Positions 35,021-44,392 of a stretch of DNA of 64,000 bases are shown piece after piece. Origin of the DNA: Pseudomonas sp. WJP1 (lineage in GTDB: Bacteria; Pseudomonadota; Gammaproteobacteria; Pseudomonadales; Pseudomonadaceae); the NCBI RefSeq assembly GCF_028471945.1, contig NZ_CP110128.1, positions 3,460,501 to 3,524,500 of the forward strand. The letters are read 5' to 3'. A program made the position numbers and the translations under genes. The notes beneath the pieces are model-generated. The model saw only the letters and a program-made list of their open reading frames with translations, was not told the origin of the DNA and did not search any database. Each line of letters starts with the position of its first letter. Position 1 is the stretch's first letter.

Positions 35021-38000
35021 ATGAAAGCCGATCTCACCCGCTCCACCGACAAACCTGGCCAACACTACCGCGCAGTCCGCATGCAGCAAGGAAGGGTACA
35101 GCTGGATGCAGACTGGAACGAACAACAGGACATTCTCAATCGCCGCATCGAAACCGAAACCGTCGATACGATCGGCCACAGCGGCGGACCGATCGCCAAC
35201 CCCGGCTTTCTGTTGACCGGTAACGGCAAGAACATCGTGGTCGGTGCTGGCCGTTACTATGTCGAAGGGTTGCTTTGCGAGATCGCAACCCCCGTCGCAG
35301 TGACCAGCCAGCCGCAACTGCCAGCTAACGCTTCGCCGGTGCTGCCCGGTTCAGCAGGGATGTTGCCGCTGCCACCGGCAAACGCCCCTGCGTTGAGCGA
35401 AATCAAGGTCTACGACAACAATGGCCAAGGGATCGACCCACCGGACGGCCTGTACCTGGGCTACCTCGAGGCCTGGTTGCGCCATATCACCGCCCTGGAA
35501 GACCCTCTGATCCGTGAGGTAGCCCTCGGCGGGCCGGACAGCGCGACCCGTGATCAACTGGTCTGGCAGGTCAAACTGCTTCGCGCAGCCGACCTCGGTG
35601 CTGACTTCAACTGCCAGAGCGTGCTGCCGGCCTGGACCGCCCTGATCGCTGAGACGGACGGCAAACTGGCCGCCCGTGCCGAGCCGAGCACACCGCCGAA
35701 GGATCCGTGCCTGCTGGCCCCGGAAGCAGGCTATCGGCGCCTGGAAAATCGCTTGTACCGTGTCGAGATTCATGATGATGGCAGTGGGTCGGGTGATGTC
35801 CTCTACAAGTGGTCCCGAGACAACGGCAGCCTCCTGACCCGGGTGACGCGCTGGCTGGGTAACCCGGCCGGGAACGAGTTCGAAGTCGCCAGCATCGGTC
35901 GCGACGCGGACCTGGCCATCACTGCCGAATGCTGGCTGGAATTTATCGATGATACCCATGAACTGCTCGGACGCTCAGGCGCGCTGGTTAAGGTCCTCAA
36001 GACCGCGGGCAATGTGGTGACCCTCGACCTGGGCAGCGCCACCGAGCCGCTGGATGAACTGTTGTACCTGAATAATCCGCGAGTGCGTCGCTGGGAGAAC
36101 TGGGCCAGGATGGCGCCTGCACCGGCCAACGCCAACAGCGGATGGGACACGCTGGAGGACGGTGTCGAAGTCAAATTCACCCCCGGCAGATACCGGATCG
36201 GCGATTTCTGGACCATCCCGGCACGCACCGCCACGGGCGACGTGGAATGGCCGGTGGAGGCAAACAAGCCCAAACTAATGCCACCCCAGGGTGTGCTGCG
36301 TGCGTTCACCCGCCTGGCCGTGCTCGCCTGCCAGGCCGGGGCCTGGACCTCGTTATCCGATTGCCGCCAGCTGTTTCCAGCGTTGACTGCGCTGACCAAT
36401 CTCTATTACGTCGGCGGTGACGGGCAAGAAGCCATGCCCAACCCACTGGACCCACAGCCCGTGCCACTGCCCAGCCCTCTGGAAGTGGCGGTGTTCAACG
36501 GCGAGTTTCCGGTGGCTGGGGCCCAGGTCCGTTTCAGCGTCAGTCACGGCACATTGCCCAATGGCACCGCCGTGCAGATCATCGCCAGTGGCGCGGATGG
36601 CGTTGCGAGTGTTGCCTGGAGCTTGTCAGCCACAGATCTGAACCAGACCTGCAACGCCCAATTGTTGGAGGCGGGCCAGCCGGTGGCGGGCAAGTTCAAT
36701 ACCATTCACTTTTCTGCCCGCCTGTCGCTGGCGGCGCAGGTCGCCTATGACCCGGCCAAGTGCCCTGACATGGCCGCCCAGGGCATCCATACCGTGCAGG
36801 AGGCAATCGATGCACTGTGTCAAAAGAGTCACGGCGGGGGTTGCTGCACCAGCGTAGGGGTCGGTGGTGAATTCGAAAACCTCGACATCGCGCTCATTAC
36901 CTTGTTCAAGCAGGACCGGCGTGACCTCTGCCTGTGCCTGCTGCCCGGCATACATCGCCTGGCCGACAGCCTTGACGAGGACGCGCCGCCGGGCACCCAC
37001 GTGTTCATCCACGGCAGCGGCCCGGCCAGCCGGCTGGTTCTCAGGGATCAAAAATGCAATTGGCGCGGCTACAGGTCATTGACCTTGATGGATTTCGACA
37101 TCGTTGCAATGGGTGACAGCCAGTCCATGCAGTTCGATGGATGCGAGCAGTTGCGCTTGCATCGCCTGCGTTCGTCGGGCCTGACGGTAGCGGGAAATAG
37201 CCTGGTGCATATCGAAAACGCCCAGCGCATCGACCTCAGTGGCAATGTAATCAATGCCTACCGAACCGACGGGGCGCAACGGGTGTTGGACCTGATCGCC
37301 GCCGTACCCCTGTTGGCGCCGCTGCAGACCGCCTTGAAAGTGGGCAACGGTGCGCTGTTTACGTCCATCGCAGACACGACCGTCGCCGAGTTTACAGCCT
37401 ACAGCGCAGCGCAACGCAAGCTGTTCGGTCAACAGGTTGATCAGATTATGGGCGCAGCTGGCAATGCGCTAAAGCTCAATGGCGAAGAACTGGATGCGCT
37501 GACGACATTGCGTGCGGATATTGAAACAGCAGCCGGTCCGAGTCGACTGGCTCTTTCGCTCGGGCGGCTGCGCGCTGAACTGTTGCTCGAACGCCCCGGT
37601 TTTGCGTTGTCCCTGGGCGATGGCGACGCCGATACGCTGTTGGCCGACAACGTCTTCAACGGTCGGCTGTCCTTGTATGGCGAAGCCGAAAACGATGAGC
37701 GATTGGACATTGATGCCTTGAAACGCGTGGCCCTAGGATTGAGTTCGGGCCGGGTCCGCTTCAAAGTTGGCGCTGGAGAACTGCGTTTGCGCAACAATCG
37801 CCTGCGTCAGATCAGGCTTAGCGACGAGATGCTCAAACGCCTGAGTGCTCTAGCCGGCGCGGGTAATGGCGGGGTGATCGAAGGCTGTTACCGAAGCCTG
37901 TTGGCAGACGCCAATACCCTGGTGGGGTCGCAAAACCAACTATTGGCAATGAAAATCAGTCTGAGCCAGAACCTGTTCGATCCGGCCGGTGAGGTTGCCG

Positions 38001-38122
38001 CGTGCATCGCGCACCAAGGCAAATACATTGGCAACTTCACCATTGAATCCCAACTGTATTTGCTGGGCCACGACGCCTCGCAGCAGTTGGCAAATAGCGG
38101 AATATTTTTCGTCGAGATGTAA
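35021..38122 (+). CDS. DUF6519-type eCIS protein, candidate fibre or shell component
   Basis: 1033 residues. The start MKADLTRSTDKPGQHYRAVR, then QQGRVQLDADWNEQQDILNR, and GAGRYYVEGLLCE is the DUF6519 pattern that ends many non-Afp eCIS operons. Around 485-570 is an Ig-like fold (VAVFNGEFPVAGAQVRFSV). From about 590 a Cys-containing hinge (GGGCCTSVGVGGEFENLDIA) leads into a parallel beta-helix-like tail (LTLMDFDIVAMGDSQSMQF, LHRLRSSGLTVAGNSLVHIE) ending in a helical cap. No other fibre gene is present, so I infer a target-binding role. The ribosome site is weak. It ends the eCIS operon; 255 AT-richer bases follow. Confidence 0.8.
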   Translation: MKADLTRSTDKPGQHYRAVRMQQGRVQLDADWNEQQDILNRRIETETVDTIGHSGGPIANPGFLLTGNGKNIVVGAGRYYVEGLLCEIATPVAVTSQPQLPANASPVLPGSAGMLPLPPANAPALSEIKVYDNNGQGIDPPDGLYLGYLEAWLRHITALEDPLIREVALGGPDSATRDQLVWQVKLLRAADLGADFNCQSVLPAWTALIAETDGKLAARAEPSTPPKDPCLLAPEAGYRRLENRLYRVEIHDDGSGSGDVLYKWSRDNGSLLTRVTRWLGNPAGNEFEVASIGRDADLAITAECWLEFIDDTHELLGRSGALVKVLKTAGNVVTLDLGSATEPLDELLYLNNPRVRRWENWARMAPAPANANSGWDTLEDGVEVKFTPGRYRIGDFWTIPARTATGDVEWPVEANKPKLMPPQGVLRAFTRLAVLACQAGAWTSLSDCRQLFPALTALTNLYYVGGDGQEAMPNPLDPQPVPLPSPLEVAVFNGEFPVAGAQVRFSVSHGTLPNGTAVQIIASGADGVASVAWSLSATDLNQTCNAQLLEAGQPVAGKFNTIHFSARLSLAAQVAYDPAKCPDMAAQGIHTVQEAIDALCQKSHGGGCCTSVGVGGEFENLDIALITLFKQDRRDLCLCLLPGIHRLADSLDEDAPPGTHVFIHGSGPASRLVLRDQKCNWRGYRSLTLMDFDIVAMGDSQSMQFDGCEQLRLHRLRSSGLTVAGNSLVHIENAQRIDLSGNVINAYRTDGAQRVLDLIAAVPLLAPLQTALKVGNGALFTSIADTTVAEFTAYSAAQRKLFGQQVDQIMGAAGNALKLNGEELDALTTLRADIETAAGPSRLALSLGRLRAELLLERPGFALSLGDGDADTLLADNVFNGRLSLYGEAENDERLDIDALKRVALGLSSGRVRFKVGAGELRLRNNRLRQIRLSDEMLKRLSALAGAGNGGVIEGCYRSLLADANTLVGSQNQLLAMKISLSQNLFDPAGEVAACIAHQGKYIGNFTIESQLYLLGHDASQQLANSGIFFVEM

Positions 38123-38377
38123 ACCGGGATCGCCAAACCAAACGATGAGTTTTGTTGGTCATGGTTATAACGACAAGAGGGTGCCAGTAACGTTTTACAA
38201 GACAAAACATAAATTGCAGGTGCGCCACACCTGGCGATTGGCAACAAGTCTGACGTTGTCTTGCGAAGTCACGCAGCATTGGTATCGGCTCGATGGTGAC
38301 AAGGAGGGGAAGTGTACGAAAGCTCTGCGCATTACAAGTAGGCGCATAAAGTTCAGCATTTCTTGAGGAGATAAAAA
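38123..38377. other. Spacer after the eCIS operon
   Basis: A 255-base stretch of lower GC. No terminator hairpin with a U run is evident, and I accept no gene here. A strong ribosome site, TTGAGGAGATAAAAA, at its end serves the next gene. Confidence 0.4.
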
Positions 38378-38857
38378 ATGCATATTCAAACAACTTATCA
38401 CGGAAAGGGAGTATCCGAGGCGTGGATAGGACTGGGCACGCACGAGTATCTTGAGTCAGCCGGGAAGTGCGGACACATGGCGTGGTCCAGCCATAAAATG
38501 TTAGTGATGCTTTTTTTTCTGGCGCTCTCAATCAGTTGCACATTCCTTTGCATCGATGCCGTCGCCGGTGACGGTATTTGTTCGACTGGTGCAAGCGCTA
38601 CAACGGGCGGCTGTGTGGCTTATGAGCATGCCGACTTTGATGGAAGGCACCAGGATTTAAGGCCTAATCATATTAAAACGTATGTTGGAGACAGGATGAA
38701 CGATAAGATTTCCTCGTTCAGAGTCTCTCCCGGGTGCCGTGTTGTCGTGTGGGAGGATAGGGATAAAGGCGGTGCATCACAGGCGTTTGGGGAGTGCCAA
38801 TATATTGGAGATGACTGGAATGATGATATTTCATCGTGGCAGTGTGAATGCAGATAG
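38378..38857 (+). CDS. Secreted beta-gamma-crystallin protein with two Ca-binding motifs
   Basis: 159 residues. The ATG has a strong GGAG site eight bases upstream. Residues 1-40 are polar, then a hydrophobic segment MLVMLFFLALSISCTFLCID (about 41-60) with an A-x-A-like end; cleavage would give a ~95-residue mature domain rich in cysteine. This domain has two Greek-key halves, YEHADFDGRHQDL and VVWEDRDKGGASQAF, each followed by a canonical (N/D)(N/D)xx(S/T)S calcium site: MNDKISSF and WNDDISSW. Six cysteines may form disulphides. The 40-residue stretch before the signal is odd; an internal start at MLVML (38498 region) lacks a good ribosome site. Codon use is AT-richer than neighbours. Confidence 0.75.
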   Translation: MHIQTTYHGKGVSEAWIGLGTHEYLESAGKCGHMAWSSHKMLVMLFFLALSISCTFLCIDAVAGDGICSTGASATTGGCVAYEHADFDGRHQDLRPNHIKTYVGDRMNDKISSFRVSPGCRVVVWEDRDKGGASQAFGECQYIGDDWNDDISSWQCECR

Positions 38858-38982
38858 GGCAGGGCAGAGCATAGTTAGCCAGGACATGTACGGAGAGTCA
38901 GCCGAGCGAAGGCAAGGCAAGACGAAGGATGGTTAGCCTGCTCACGAATTGGCCTGGTATTTGCTATCGAATAGCCATCTGA

Positions 38983-41169
38983 ATGTCGCAATGGACGAAG
39001 TGGATGTCGCTATCAAGTAATTTCATGCCGTTGTCCGCCAGTGAAAAGCGCTGGCTCCCCTGGTTCGGCAAGACTGGCAAAGTCCGGATGGGCTGGTCGT
39101 GCTGGCTCAATCGGTCGGCTTACCCGGTGATCGAGCAAACCTTCGAAGCCATCGCTGAAACCCGGGTACAGTTGCTGCAGAACTGGACGCGCGAGCAGTG
39201 GGAACACCTGGCGGAACTGGCGGAGAACCTGGGTCGTGATTTCGCCCACCTCGACAGCACTTCGTTGGTGGACAAGCTCAACCAGGCGGAAGATTTTTCG
39301 GAGTTGTTCGTCGTAGACACCAGCGGCAGTGTGATCGCTTCGACCTGGACTCGACGCGGTCAAAACCGGCATGAGCAAACCCGCGCATTGGCAGAGGGAT
39401 TGAAGGCGCCGTTTCTGCATGGCCCTTACAGCGATCCACTGACCTTGCAAATCGGCCCTTTGTCTTCACGCTTCTTTGATGAAGTCACGCTGATGTTCTA
39501 TCAGCCCCTGAGGGTCGATGGAAAGGTCCTGGGCTGCCTCTGCGGTCGCGTGCCCAACGATGTATTGGGCGATCTCATCCAGCGCGAGGCCGGGCACATT
39601 TTTGCCGAGTCGGGTGACAACTATCTGTTCATGGCGCAATCGCGTTTTGATCCGGCCATCGAACCCGGCACCGCATTGTCACGTTCACGTTTCGAAGACG
39701 GCACCTTCAGCCACGGTGAAAATCTGAAAAGCGGGGTGCACACACCCTGGAAGACCGTGCAGATCCAGCGACACACCGAGCTGGAGCTGCGTTTCACCGA
39801 CCCGGCGACGCAACAACTGCACCCCGGGGTACGCGAGACTATCCGCAAGGGTTCCAACCTGTTCGTGACCTATCCCGGTTACTCGGACTACCGGCACATT
39901 CCAGTGGTGGGCAAGGGTGTTACCTTCCAGTTGCCGGGGTCACCTGATCGCTGGGGCATGATGTGTGAGGCCGACCTTGAGGAAGTCTACCGCCGGCGTT
40001 CGCTCAGCCATGGCTTGATGAAACCCTACATTGCGACCATGACCGGACTCTTTGCCTGCAATGTCCTGGTCCAGCATTACAGTGGCCTGGCCCAAGGCAT
40101 GATCGATGCCGTCGAGGTTGTCAGCATGGCAGGCGCCGCCTTCCTGTTCAGCCGGCTCGGGCCCAAGCGTCTTGCGGCAAGGTTGAACGAGATGACGAGC
40201 GTGATCAGGGCCATTGCCGAAGGCGAGGGCAACCTGCGCCAGCGCCTGGATATCAAGCGCATGGCCAACGATGAGACCGGCGACATGGGGCGCTGGATCA
40301 ACAGTTTCATCGACAACCTCGACTCGGTGGTCGGGCAAGTGGTGAAGGCCAGCAGCAACGTAGGCACCACCAACCAGATGATGCTGGGACGCAGCCAGCA
40401 GGCCAGTATCACCTCCGACGAGGTGGCCGAAGCGGTGCATCGCATGATGATTATCGTCGAAGACCAACTGGGCGAGATCCAGCAGGCTTCTGCCAGTGCC
40501 GAACAAATGAAGCAGGCGATGGATGAAGTGGTCAGCCGCGCCCGCGAGCAATTTCTCGCTGTGCAGCAAGGCACGCAATCGATTCGGGACGTGGTCGAGC
40601 GTTCGTCTTCGAGCGTGCAGTTGCTCGACAGCCGGATGACGCAGATCGGCAAGATCACCGGCCTGATCAGCGACATCACCAACCAGACCAACCTGCTGGC
40701 GCTCAATGCGGCCATCGAGGCCGCGCGCGCGGGTGAACATGGGCGAGGTTTCGCGGTGGTCGCCGACGAGGTACGCAGCCTGGCCTTGCGTACATCACGG
40801 GCGGCCGACGACATTCGGCAGATGGTCGAGGGCCTGCAGAACGAAACGCAAAAAGCCGTAAGCTTCATGGAGGAGGGCGTCAAGGACGTCGATAACAGCC
40901 TGCGCCTGGCCGAAGATGCCTCCTCGGAAAACGTGCAGTTGCATCAAGCGGTAGAAAGCATGTTTGCGATCATCCAGCAGCTCAACACCCGTAGCCTCGA
41001 CTACGGCAAGACGATCAGCAAGGTCGATCACTGCTCCACGCAAATGCGCCAGACCGTGGTGGTGCTGCAAAACAGTGCCGAAACGGTCAGGCTCAATGCC
41101 AATAAACTCCAGAAACTGGTGGGGCAGTTCGAGGTGAGCAGCAACACCGAGCGGGTGGCGGTCGCCTGA
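38983..41169 (+). CDS. Methyl-accepting chemotaxis protein with N-terminal sensory domain
   Basis: 728 residues. N terminus is polar with no clear first membrane helix; residues 45-340 form a Cache/PAS-like sensory region ([40 protein letters not shown]). One hydrophobic hairpin lies at about 345-390 ([29 protein letters not shown]), then a HAMP-like part and the signalling tip [20 protein letters not shown] and [18 protein letters not shown]. No CheR tether. The start at 38983 has a weak ribosome site and a second ATG lies 21 bases downstream. It faces the broken hydrolase gene. The ligand is unknown. Confidence 0.85.
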   Translation: MSQWTKWMSLSSNFMPLSASEKRWLPWFGKTGKVRMGWSCWLNRSAYPVIEQTFEAIAETRVQLLQNWTREQWEHLAELAENLGRDFAHLDSTSLVDKLNQAEDFSELFVVDTSGSVIASTWTRRGQNRHEQTRALAEGLKAPFLHGPYSDPLTLQIGPLSSRFFDEVTLMFYQPLRVDGKVLGCLCGRVPNDVLGDLIQREAGHIFAESGDNYLFMAQSRFDPAIEPGTALSRSRFEDGTFSHGENLKSGVHTPWKTVQIQRHTELELRFTDPATQQLHPGVRETIRKGSNLFVTYPGYSDYRHIPVVGKGVTFQLPGSPDRWGMMCEADLEEVYRRRSLSHGLMKPYIATMTGLFACNVLVQHYSGLAQGMIDAVEVVSMAGAAFLFSRLGPKRLAARLNEMTSVIRAIAEGEGNLRQRLDIKRMANDETGDMGRWINSFIDNLDSVVGQVVKASSNVGTTNQMMLGRSQQASITSDEVAEAVHRMMIIVEDQLGEIQQASASAEQMKQAMDEVVSRAREQFLAVQQGTQSIRDVVERSSSSVQLLDSRMTQIGKITGLISDITNQTNLLALNAAIEAARAGEHGRGFAVVADEVRSLALRTSRAADDIRQMVEGLQNETQKAVSFMEEGVKDVDNSLRLAEDASSENVQLHQAVESMFAIIQQLNTRSLDYGKTISKVDHCSTQMRQTVVVLQNSAETVRLNANKLQKLVGQFEVSSNTERVAVA

Positions 41170-41190
41170 CCGCACCCGATCCCAAGGCCT

Positions 41191-41475
41191 TCAGCCCTGG
41201 CGCCGTCCTGGATAGTTAAGGACAAACTGCACATGCGCCTTCACCCCGGTCGCCAGCGTTGCATCATCGGCAGTGAAGTAGGGGCTGTGGTTGTTCGGCG
41301 CCTTGCGCATGTCCTGGTTCTCGGGCGTCGCGCCAAGGAACACGAACAGCCCGGGCACCTTCTGCGCGTAGTAGGAGAAGTCTTCGCTCGGCGACAGGGA
41401 GGCATCCAGTCGCGTGACCTTGCCCGGTGCCGCCAGCTCCAGCGCGGGCACCATGGCCTCGGTCAGCTTTATAGT
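41191..41475 (-). pseudogene. C-terminal remnant of an M20 amidohydrolase/hippurate hydrolase
   Basis: About 90 codons keep the family's C terminus: MVPALELAAPGKVTRLDASL, SPSEDFSYYAQKVPGLFVFL, and NNHSPYFTADDATLATGV. The SEDFxxY and NHxPxF motifs are diagnostic of M20 dipeptidase-like hydrolases. Homology ends near 41475; upstream the frame runs into a stop at about 41502 and no catalytic N-terminal part exists. Read as a deletion remnant. The surviving part lies between the chemoreceptor and a LysR gene, so the hydrolase may once have belonged to the neighbouring amino-acid locus. Confidence 0.8.
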
Positions 41476-41610
41476 TTTTGCGCGCAGGCAGACCCTGCCG
41501 AATCACAGGCTAAGTGTGATGGGCGGCACCTGGCAGGTATGGCTGGGAGCTTGTTTGCCTTTGGTTTTCGGGCGCGGTCGCCGGCCCTGCGGATCGCAGC
41601 ACCGCAGCGC

Positions 41611-42471
41611 TTACAACCCCTGGCTGCTCCTGATCAACTCATAGGCCCGGCGTACCAGCGGGTTCACGGTGTTGGGCCGGATCCACAGGTAATAGGTCAC
41701 ATCCGGCAGTCGTGGCAGGCCGTCATTTTCACCGAGCACGCGCATGTCCGGGCCGAGCATTTCCATGCTTCGCGGCGTGACGCCCAAGCCTGCCCGCGTA
41801 GCGGCCTTGATGCCGATCAGGTTCGAGGCCAGGTACGCCTGGCGCCAGGCAATGTTGGCGCGTTCAAGTGCCTCCAGTGCATAGCGGCGATAGATGCTCG
41901 GTTCATCCACGAGAATCAGTGGCAGCGGCTCGCCCGGGGTGTGGATGTATTGGGCCGAGCAAATCCACCACACTGGGGAAGTGCGCAAGGCAAACCCTTC
42001 AAGTGTTGGATCGGCGCGTGTGGAAATCACCATGTCGACCTTGCCACGGTGCAGATCATCCATCAGGAACGGACTGCGACCGACATCAATTTCCAGTCGC
42101 AATCGAGGGGCCGATCGGGCGATGTGGCTGAGCATCGGTGGCAGGATAGTGTCGGCAATGTCATGGGGTGAGCCGATGCGCAACACACCGCTCAAGCTGC
42201 TTTCACGCAGGGAGTTGAGTGCGTCGTCGTTGAGCGAGAGCATTTGCCGGGCATGACGCAGCAGCTGAAGGCCTGCTTCGGTGAGCTGCTTTTGCCGCCC
42301 GCGTTTCTCGAACAGGTTCACCCCGACCAAGTGCTCCAGCCGTTGCATGTGCTGGGTGACCGACGATTGGGTGCGATCCAGTTGCGCACCCGCTTGCGCG
42401 AAGCTGTGGTGATCCACCACGGCAATAAAGGTGCGCAGCAATTCGAGGTCGAGGGTAGGTGAGGTCGACAT
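41611..42471 (-). CDS. LysR-family transcriptional regulator
   Basis: 286 residues. HTH segment LDLELLRTFIAVVDHHSFAQ, AGAQLDRTQSSVTQHMQRLE, then LFEKRGRQKQLTEAG; the effector domain follows (VLRIGSPHDIADTILPPMLS). It is divergent from the amino-acid ABC operon starting at 42727, with a 255-base AT-rich region between them that contains a 7-1-7 palindrome. Likely regulates that operon, perhaps responding to a sulfur amino acid or its derivative, which is inference from the neighbours. Confidence 0.88.
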   Translation of the reverse strand: MSTSPTLDLELLRTFIAVVDHHSFAQAGAQLDRTQSSVTQHMQRLEHLVGVNLFEKRGRQKQLTEAGLQLLRHARQMLSLNDDALNSLRESSLSGVLRIGSPHDIADTILPPMLSHIARSAPRLRLEIDVGRSPFLMDDLHRGKVDMVISTRADPTLEGFALRTSPVWWICSAQYIHTPGEPLPLILVDEPSIYRRYALEALERANIAWRQAYLASNLIGIKAATRAGLGVTPRSMEMLGPDMRVLGENDGLPRLPDVTYYLWIRPNTVNPLVRRAYELIRSSQGL

Positions 42472-42589
42472 GGCCGTTCCCGGTAGCTGTTTTTATATCA
42501 ATACGGCAAATATAAACATTACATTTGTTTATGTGTTTTTGTCGATCTCAAGATTTTAGTTCGGTAATTCACCGTGTTTACTGGGATTT

Positions 42590-42604
42590 ACGCCAAATTG
42601 GCGT
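42590..42604. promoter_or_regulatory. LysR-type operator candidate
   Basis: ACGCCAA-A-TTGGCGT is a perfect palindrome with seven-base arms midway in the LysR/ABC intergenic region, 123 bases before the binding-protein ATG. LysR activators often use a palindrome of this size with flanking T-N11-A; assignment to the adjacent regulator is an inference. Confidence 0.45.
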
Positions 42605-42726
42605 TAGCGCGCGACACCAAGTTATAACGATATTAGATATTTGAATTTCCGTTTACCCCATGACACTCCCTAGCATGCCCACACAGTAGATCGGGGGACG
42701 CCGATCATCCATTGGGGGAAAAATCC

Positions 42727-43569
42727 ATGTTGCTTGAACGCTCACCGGTTAAACGATTACTGCCTGCGATGTTGGGCGCCTTGATCTCCTTGGCGGCGAG
42801 TACCGCTGCACACGCTGATGCGACCCTGGACAAGATCGAGCAACGCCATCTACTGGTGGTCGGTGTCTTGCTGTCCGGCGGTCCCTTTGGCGGGATCGAT
42901 CCCGCCAACCAAAAACCTCGCGGCCTGAACGTCGACCTCGCCCAGGAACTGGGGCGGCAACTGGGTGCAGAGGTTCAGTTGGTGCCGGTATTGCCTGCCA
43001 ACCGTGTGCAGTTTTTGCAGCAGGGCAAAGTGGATCTGTTGATCGCCAACATGGAATGGACCGCCGAACGCGGCGAGATCCTCGGGTTTGTGCCAACTCC
43101 GTTCTACCGTGTAGGCGGAACTGCAGCGGTGTTGAAAGACAGCAAGATCGCCCGTTGGGAGGATCTGAAAAACCAGCCTGTGTGCACCTCCCAGGGCAGC
43201 AGCTATATCAAGCCGCTCACCGAGTTGGGCGCTGAGATCAAGGGCTTCAAGAGCTCTTCCGAATCCTTGCTCGCGCTGCGCGGCAACAACTGCGTAGCCG
43301 CGGTTCACGACGCCACGCTGATCAACCCGCTGATTGCCGACAACGCCGAATGGCAGGGCTATCGTGCACTCAGCCCGGAACTCAACCCGGCCCCTTCGGT
43401 GATCTGGACCCGACCTGGCGAACGCGATACCCAGGCGCGGCTCGACCCCATCGTCAAGGAGTTGCACCGCAGTGGCTGGCTGATCGAAGCCCAGACCCGC
43501 AACCACATCACCCCCGCGTCACCGGCTTTGGTGGAACTGCAGAAACAGTTCCAGGCCAACGGCGCCTGA
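42727..43569 (+). CDS. Amino-acid ABC transporter substrate-binding protein
   Basis: 280 residues from the ATG at 42727 (GGGGGA upstream). Signal peptide: LLPAMLGALISLAASTAAHA with cleavage near residue 30. The mature part has the SBP_bac_3 pattern: DKIEQRHLLVVGVLLSGGPF, RGLNVDLAQELGRQLGAEVQ, and VDLLIANMEWTAERGEILGF, then WEDLKNQPVCTSQGSSYIKP. Polar amino acid binding is expected for the family. Downstream genes for permeases, ATPase and cysteine dioxygenase suggest a sulfur-containing amino acid as ligand. Confidence 0.9.
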   Translation: MLLERSPVKRLLPAMLGALISLAASTAAHADATLDKIEQRHLLVVGVLLSGGPFGGIDPANQKPRGLNVDLAQELGRQLGAEVQLVPVLPANRVQFLQQGKVDLLIANMEWTAERGEILGFVPTPFYRVGGTAAVLKDSKIARWEDLKNQPVCTSQGSSYIKPLTELGAEIKGFKSSSESLLALRGNNCVAAVHDATLINPLIADNAEWQGYRALSPELNPAPSVIWTRPGERDTQARLDPIVKELHRSGWLIEAQTRNHITPASPALVELQKQFQANGA

Positions 43570-43657
43570 GCGGTTCCCCATCATTTCAGCTGACCGTCGA
43601 CGGACTCGGCGGTCGTTCAAGGTAGTGGTACATGAACCGATATTTGCAGGGTGACGC

Positions 43658-44392
43658 ATGAGCCAGTGGCTGGAGGTGTTCGTTCACTGGACCGCCGGAT
43701 TCGGTCTGAACTACAGCTTTGTGCTCGACGCCTATCAACGCGGAACACTGGAACAGGGCGCGCTGACCACGGTGTTGCTGTGCCTGTTCACCATCGTCGG
43801 CAGTTTGCTCGCGGGTGTGGGGCTGGCGGCGATGCTGACCTCAGGAAAGCCCAGTTTGGCAACACCTGCGCGGGTGTTTGTGGAAGTCACCCGCAACACC
43901 CCGACGTTGGTGCAGCTGTATTGCGCGTTCCTGGTGCTGAACATGCTGTTGACCCAGGCCGTCGGCACGGCCAATCCGCTGACACCCTTTGCGTGGGTGG
44001 TGATCGTGATTTCACTGCACAAGGGGGCGTTTCATGCCGAGGCCTTGCGCGCCGGCATCGAGGCTGTGCCGGCGGTGACCATGGAGGCGGCCAGTTCCCT
44101 GGCGTTCAACGGCCGCCAGTTGTTGTGGAACGTACAACTGCCGCTGGCCCTGCGCTTTGCCTTGCCGTCGCTGATCAACAACCTGATCGACCTGGTGAAG
44201 ATGACGGCCGTGGCCTCTGCCATTGCCGTAGGCGACATCACCTACGCGGCCATCATGATCTGGACACAGAGCGACAACGTACTGGAGCTGATGATCCTGA
44301 TCCTGGGCTTTTTTGGCCTGCTGAGCTTTATCGTCAATTGTGTGGGGCGCTTCCTTGAAGCGCGCCTGAGGATGCCCGGCTATGGCCATTGA
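43658..44392 (+). CDS. Amino-acid ABC transporter permease 1
   Basis: 244 residues with about five membrane segments (TTVLLCLFTIVGSLLAGVGL; LSFIVNCVGRF at the end). The His/Glu/Arg-type HisMQ permease pattern VFVEVTRNTPTLVQLYC and the EAA loop EALRAGIEAVPAVTMEAASS are clear. It overlaps the second permease by 11 bases, giving a heterodimeric membrane core with it. Confidence 0.9.
   Translation: MSQWLEVFVHWTAGFGLNYSFVLDAYQRGTLEQGALTTVLLCLFTIVGSLLAGVGLAAMLTSGKPSLATPARVFVEVTRNTPTLVQLYCAFLVLNMLLTQAVGTANPLTPFAWVVIVISLHKGAFHAEALRAGIEAVPAVTMEAASSLAFNGRQLLWNVQLPLALRFALPSLINNLIDLVKMTAVASAIAVGDITYAAIMIWTQSDNVLELMILILGFFGLLSFIVNCVGRFLEARLRMPGYGH

Noticed and set aside
12643..38122. The cluster as a type VI secretion system or R-type pyocin/prophage tail
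   Set aside because: T6SS membrane and ClpV genes, lysis genes and pyocin regulators are absent, while AAA+ Afp15-type ATPase, DUF4255, DUF4157 and DUF6519 proteins are present, which fits eCIS.
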